Below, one piece after another: positions 61,367 through 64,000 of a stretch of 64,000 nt of DNA. Positions within the stretch are counted from its first letter, which is position 1; every line of letters begins with the position of its first letter. Source of the DNA: Ananas comosus (lineage: Eukaryota; Streptophyta; Magnoliopsida; Poales; Bromeliaceae); the NCBI RefSeq assembly GCF_001540865.1, contig NC_033632.1, forward strand, positions 12,543,419 to 12,607,418. Reading direction: 5' to 3'. A program made the translations under genes and the position numbers. The notes below the pieces were generated by a model, which made no database searches, was not told the DNA's origin, and worked only from the letters and a program-made list of their open reading frames with translations.

Positions 61367-61891
61367 CTGGATGAGGTCGAAGGGGTTGTAGTTCACAAGG
61401 CCGCTGCAGATGGTCCTGGGCTCGGCCTCCCCCACCTTCGCCTTCTCCAAGTAGAGCGACTCCACCTCCGGATGCCGCCACGCCCTCACCACGCGACCCA
61501 CTCTGATGTCCAACGCCTGCGCCGCCGCAATCACCGGATCCGACGGCGGAGAAGCGGCTTCATCCCCCTCCGCCTCCTCCTCCTCCTCCTCCTCCTCCTC
61601 CTCCTCCTCCGCCGCCGCCGCCGCCGCCGCCGCTTGGGATAGGGTTTGGGTTTGGGTTTGGGTTTGGATTTGGATGGTCGCTTTAGCGGTGGAGGACAAG
61701 CAGCGGCGGCGACGCGAGGGGAAATAGAGGAGCGGGGAGAAGAGGAGGCTGCGGCGTCGGACGGAAGAAGAAGAAGAAGAAGAAGAAGACGAAGACGAAG
61801 ACGAAGACGAAGAAGGGGAAAAGAGTCTTCGAATGGCGGAGGAGGACGCGGAAGAGGAGAGCAAGGGGAGCCGGCTTCCGCTCATCAACAT
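61367..61891 (-). CDS. First exon of an EMAPII/tRNA-binding OB-fold protein, or alternative first exon of SIG2
   Basis: A 175-codon exon ends at a good donor (CAG/GTGCTC, exon end 61367) in phase 0. Residues 1-65 are rich in Ser and Arg and poor in acids (MLMSGSRLPLLSSSASSSA, a run of 17 Ser, then RRRRCLSS), like an organelle transit peptide. Low-complexity QTQTQT, poly-Ala and poly-Glu tracts follow. From about residue 128, LDIRVGRVVRAWRHPEVES, LYLEKAKVGEAEPRTICSG and LVNYNPFDLIQ are the start of the tRNA-binding domain of EMAPII/ARC1-like proteins (compare plant OB-fold proteins related to the methionyl-tRNA synthetase C-terminus). The rest of that domain, normally beginning VVLANLKPRNMRG, is nowhere in the window. 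The next coding exon on this strand is SIG2 exon 2, in the same phase. Confidence 0.8.
61563..61812. repeat. Cluster of microsatellites inside a coding exon
   Basis: Plus-strand (CCT)n at about 61563-61609, (GCC)n at 61610-61632, (GGTTTG)n at 61643-61672 and (GAA)n/(GAC GAA)n at 61765-61815. They encode Glu, Ala, Gln-Thr and Ser runs on the minus strand. Confidence 0.85.
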
Positions 61892-62692
61892 GGCGGGGCG
61901 GTTCTCACTTCACTCCTGGAGGGAAGGGGAAATGGCGACGTCGGCCACGTTATCTCCAAAATCAGGGGCGGGCACCGTCCGGTCCGAAAGCCCAATCACA
62001 TAACCGAGATTTATCATGTATGACTAAATATCTATAACAAAGGAATATGATTTTGTAATTAAAAAAGAAATAAACAATTAGAATCGTTACACTAAATATT
62101 TGTTAATATAGTAATCAAGTCTACCATAAATCAAATACGGAAAAAAAACGAAAGAAATTGAACTTAACAGCGGATCGTTGTTCTCCGACAAGACAATTAT
62201 ATTTTATTTATTTTATACTGAAAAAACTACTGGCATAATAATAACAACTATATATTTTAATATTTTTACTTTATTCTTAGAACTAATTTAGAAAGAAATA
62301 CGAAAATATAATAATTATTAATACAGTATATTAATTTGAAAAAAAAAATCTAAATATAAGAATTTTCTATTAATAAAGTAAAAATAGAGATTTAATTGTT
62401 GCATTCAAAATAAAAGAAAGCAAAGAGCAGGGCCATTTGTCAGTCAATGTTTTCGTAGCTGGTAGCTCTCTCTTTTCGGCCCAACGCTACAACTTTGTTG
62501 CTATGTCCTGATGTGGGTGATAGTAGGCTGATCTGTGGAAATTTATGGTGCTTATAGGCCCAATTTGACTAAGAACGTGATCTGACAATGACTACGAGGT
62601 TCCAAATTTAAATCCTAATTAATTAATATTTTCAGCTAAATTTATTTTTAAAATAAATAAATAAAATGAATAGTATATTATCTTCCTCTAAA

Positions 62693-62726
<34 letters not shown>

Positions 62727-64000
62727 GAGGTGTGAATTTCAAAACTTCTCATAGCTGGGGGGGTCTCAGAAATACATTATTTAATAGTCAAATATTTTTC
62801 ATTTTTAGAAAACCCCTAAGGCTCTCTTTTATAGTATTATAATAATTAAAATAATGTTAGAGGACTTTTTTCAGGAGTTAAAATTTAAAATTTAGGGTTT
62901 AATGCTGGAGTGTTTCATTTTTTTTTTTATACTAAAATAAAAATTCTTTAATTTCCAATCCAACTTCCAAAGCATAAATTTTATTTCAAATTTCCAGCCA
63001 ACTACGAACATATATTTATTTATGATAAAAACATATGAAACTTATTTGAACCATGTACTATTTAAATTTGATTATTCAATCTTTCAAAATTTTGATTTGT
63101 ACTACTTACATTTCAATTTAATTGAGTTGAGTCGGTCAATTGCACTTTGTAATCAATAATTGAATGTGTCAGTTATCTTTACAAATTTAGTTAATATATT
63201 TGATGTAATTCTTACAACTATAAGTTCATTAAAGTAAATAACTAGCTTCAATTTTAGAGTCAAAGTGTTATTATTTGAGTCAAATCAAATAAATTGAAAT
63301 ATTAAATAATATAATTAAAATTTTAAAAGTTTAGATAGTCAACAATTAAATAGTCTATAATTTAGATAAGTTTTATATTATTTTTATTTTTATTTATAAT
63401 GCAAGGTGCCTGAGGGGAGAAAGGGCCCAGCCAATTTCATTATGTTGCCAATCACATCTCTTCTTTTCAAAGAAAAGTATAATAAAAATATTTTTTTACA
63501 ATCATGATGGAACATATATCTCTAGAGATATTTGATTGATTTGTGACGCCACGTTACCAATGCACCCGGTGCATTCTAGAATTTTTCAGCTACTCCACCT
63601 CAAATTCGCTTGAAAAATGAAAAAATAATGTACATGGTAAATAGTACGTACTATCATCCATAAAAACTGAAATTGTTACTATAATGTTATTCTCAAAAAA
63701 AAAATCGAAATAAAAATATTCATAATCTGAAAATTGATATTATTTTATATTATTTAAAATATATACTCTCTTTTAAAAGAGAAAAATCAATATTTTACAA
63801 GTTTACTCTCTTTTAGTTATGTACAATCTAAATAAACAGAAAAAAATTTAAAAAATAAATTTGTGGTGAATCTTCCCATTTTGCTATTGCTTTCTTAAAA
63901 TTTTCCATCAAGCAATCATATCTTTTTCACCATTACTTCCCTACAGAAAAAAATAAAATTAAAAAAAATCTTATGCGTTATTTAAAAAAAAGGGGGAAAA
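61892..64000. other. AT-rich region upstream of the OB-fold exon, no gene seen
   Basis: The first 100 bp should contain the leader and core promoter of the minus-strand exon at 61891. Further right the sequence is AT-rich, with a 30-base poly-A run near 62693-62724 and no ORF longer than about 60 codons that resembles a protein. I see no transposon ends. Confidence 0.6.

Noticed and set aside
61334..62023. Plus-strand ORFs rich in Arg, Leu or Ser opposite the OB-fold exon
   Set aside because: They are translations of the same microsatellites in other frames. The minus strand carries the recognisable tRNA-binding domain.

Overview
Plant nuclear DNA. A plastid RNA-polymerase sigma factor (SIG2), a sugar/H+ symporter of the plant STP family and a VPS18 gene with 23 exons all point to an angiosperm. 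The dense mix of copia, gypsy, CACTA, hAT and MITE sequence fits a monocot such as pineapple, but that is only an impression and the species cannot be fixed from sequence alone. Three host genes are recognisable, all on the minus strand. Most of the rest is transposon sequence.

Layout. 1-6400: decayed Ty1/copia element on the minus strand (RNase H, RT, integrase, gag, leader, PBS, edge of the 5' LTR), ending at a 100-base gap (6401-6500). 6501-12892: Ty3/gypsy-type element on the plus strand with a long left LTR, a short internal region without intact ORFs and a shortened right LTR. 12893-13281: PBS, about 200 bp and a 153-bp LTR of a TRIM-like element, fused to the gypsy LTR at the PBS. 13282-13900: LINE remnant. 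14449-16876: four-exon STP monosaccharide/H+ symporter, apparently intact (515 aa). 18875-38777: VPS18, 23 exons and about 995 aa, a HOPS/CORVET tethering subunit. Its introns carry several MITEs and a 5'-truncated RING-H2 ORF. A CACTA terminus lies 87 bp upstream of its start codon.

38865-52100 is a transposon island: CACTA sequence, two clusters of palindromic elements embedded in (TA)n tracts (Micron-like), a minus-strand gypsy LTR, and inside that LTR a complete hAT transposon (43813-48463) with an intact 8-bp target duplication and a four-exon transposase of about 797 aa. Three isolated single-N positions (27631, 41398, 49375) coincide with abrupt changes of sequence context and look like assembly joins.

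52101-55700 holds no gene I can name. 55733-60250 carries the last five exons of SIG2, including all conserved sigma regions. The native SIG2 first exon is not in the window. The next coding exon upstream (61367-61891) is instead the transit-peptide-like first exon of an EMAPII/tRNA-binding OB-fold protein, whose remaining exons are also absent. Both flanking exons are phase 0, so splicing them would give an in-frame 658-residue chimera. This is the most interesting observation here, with assembly error as the main competing explanation. 61892-64000 is AT-rich sequence without a recognisable gene.
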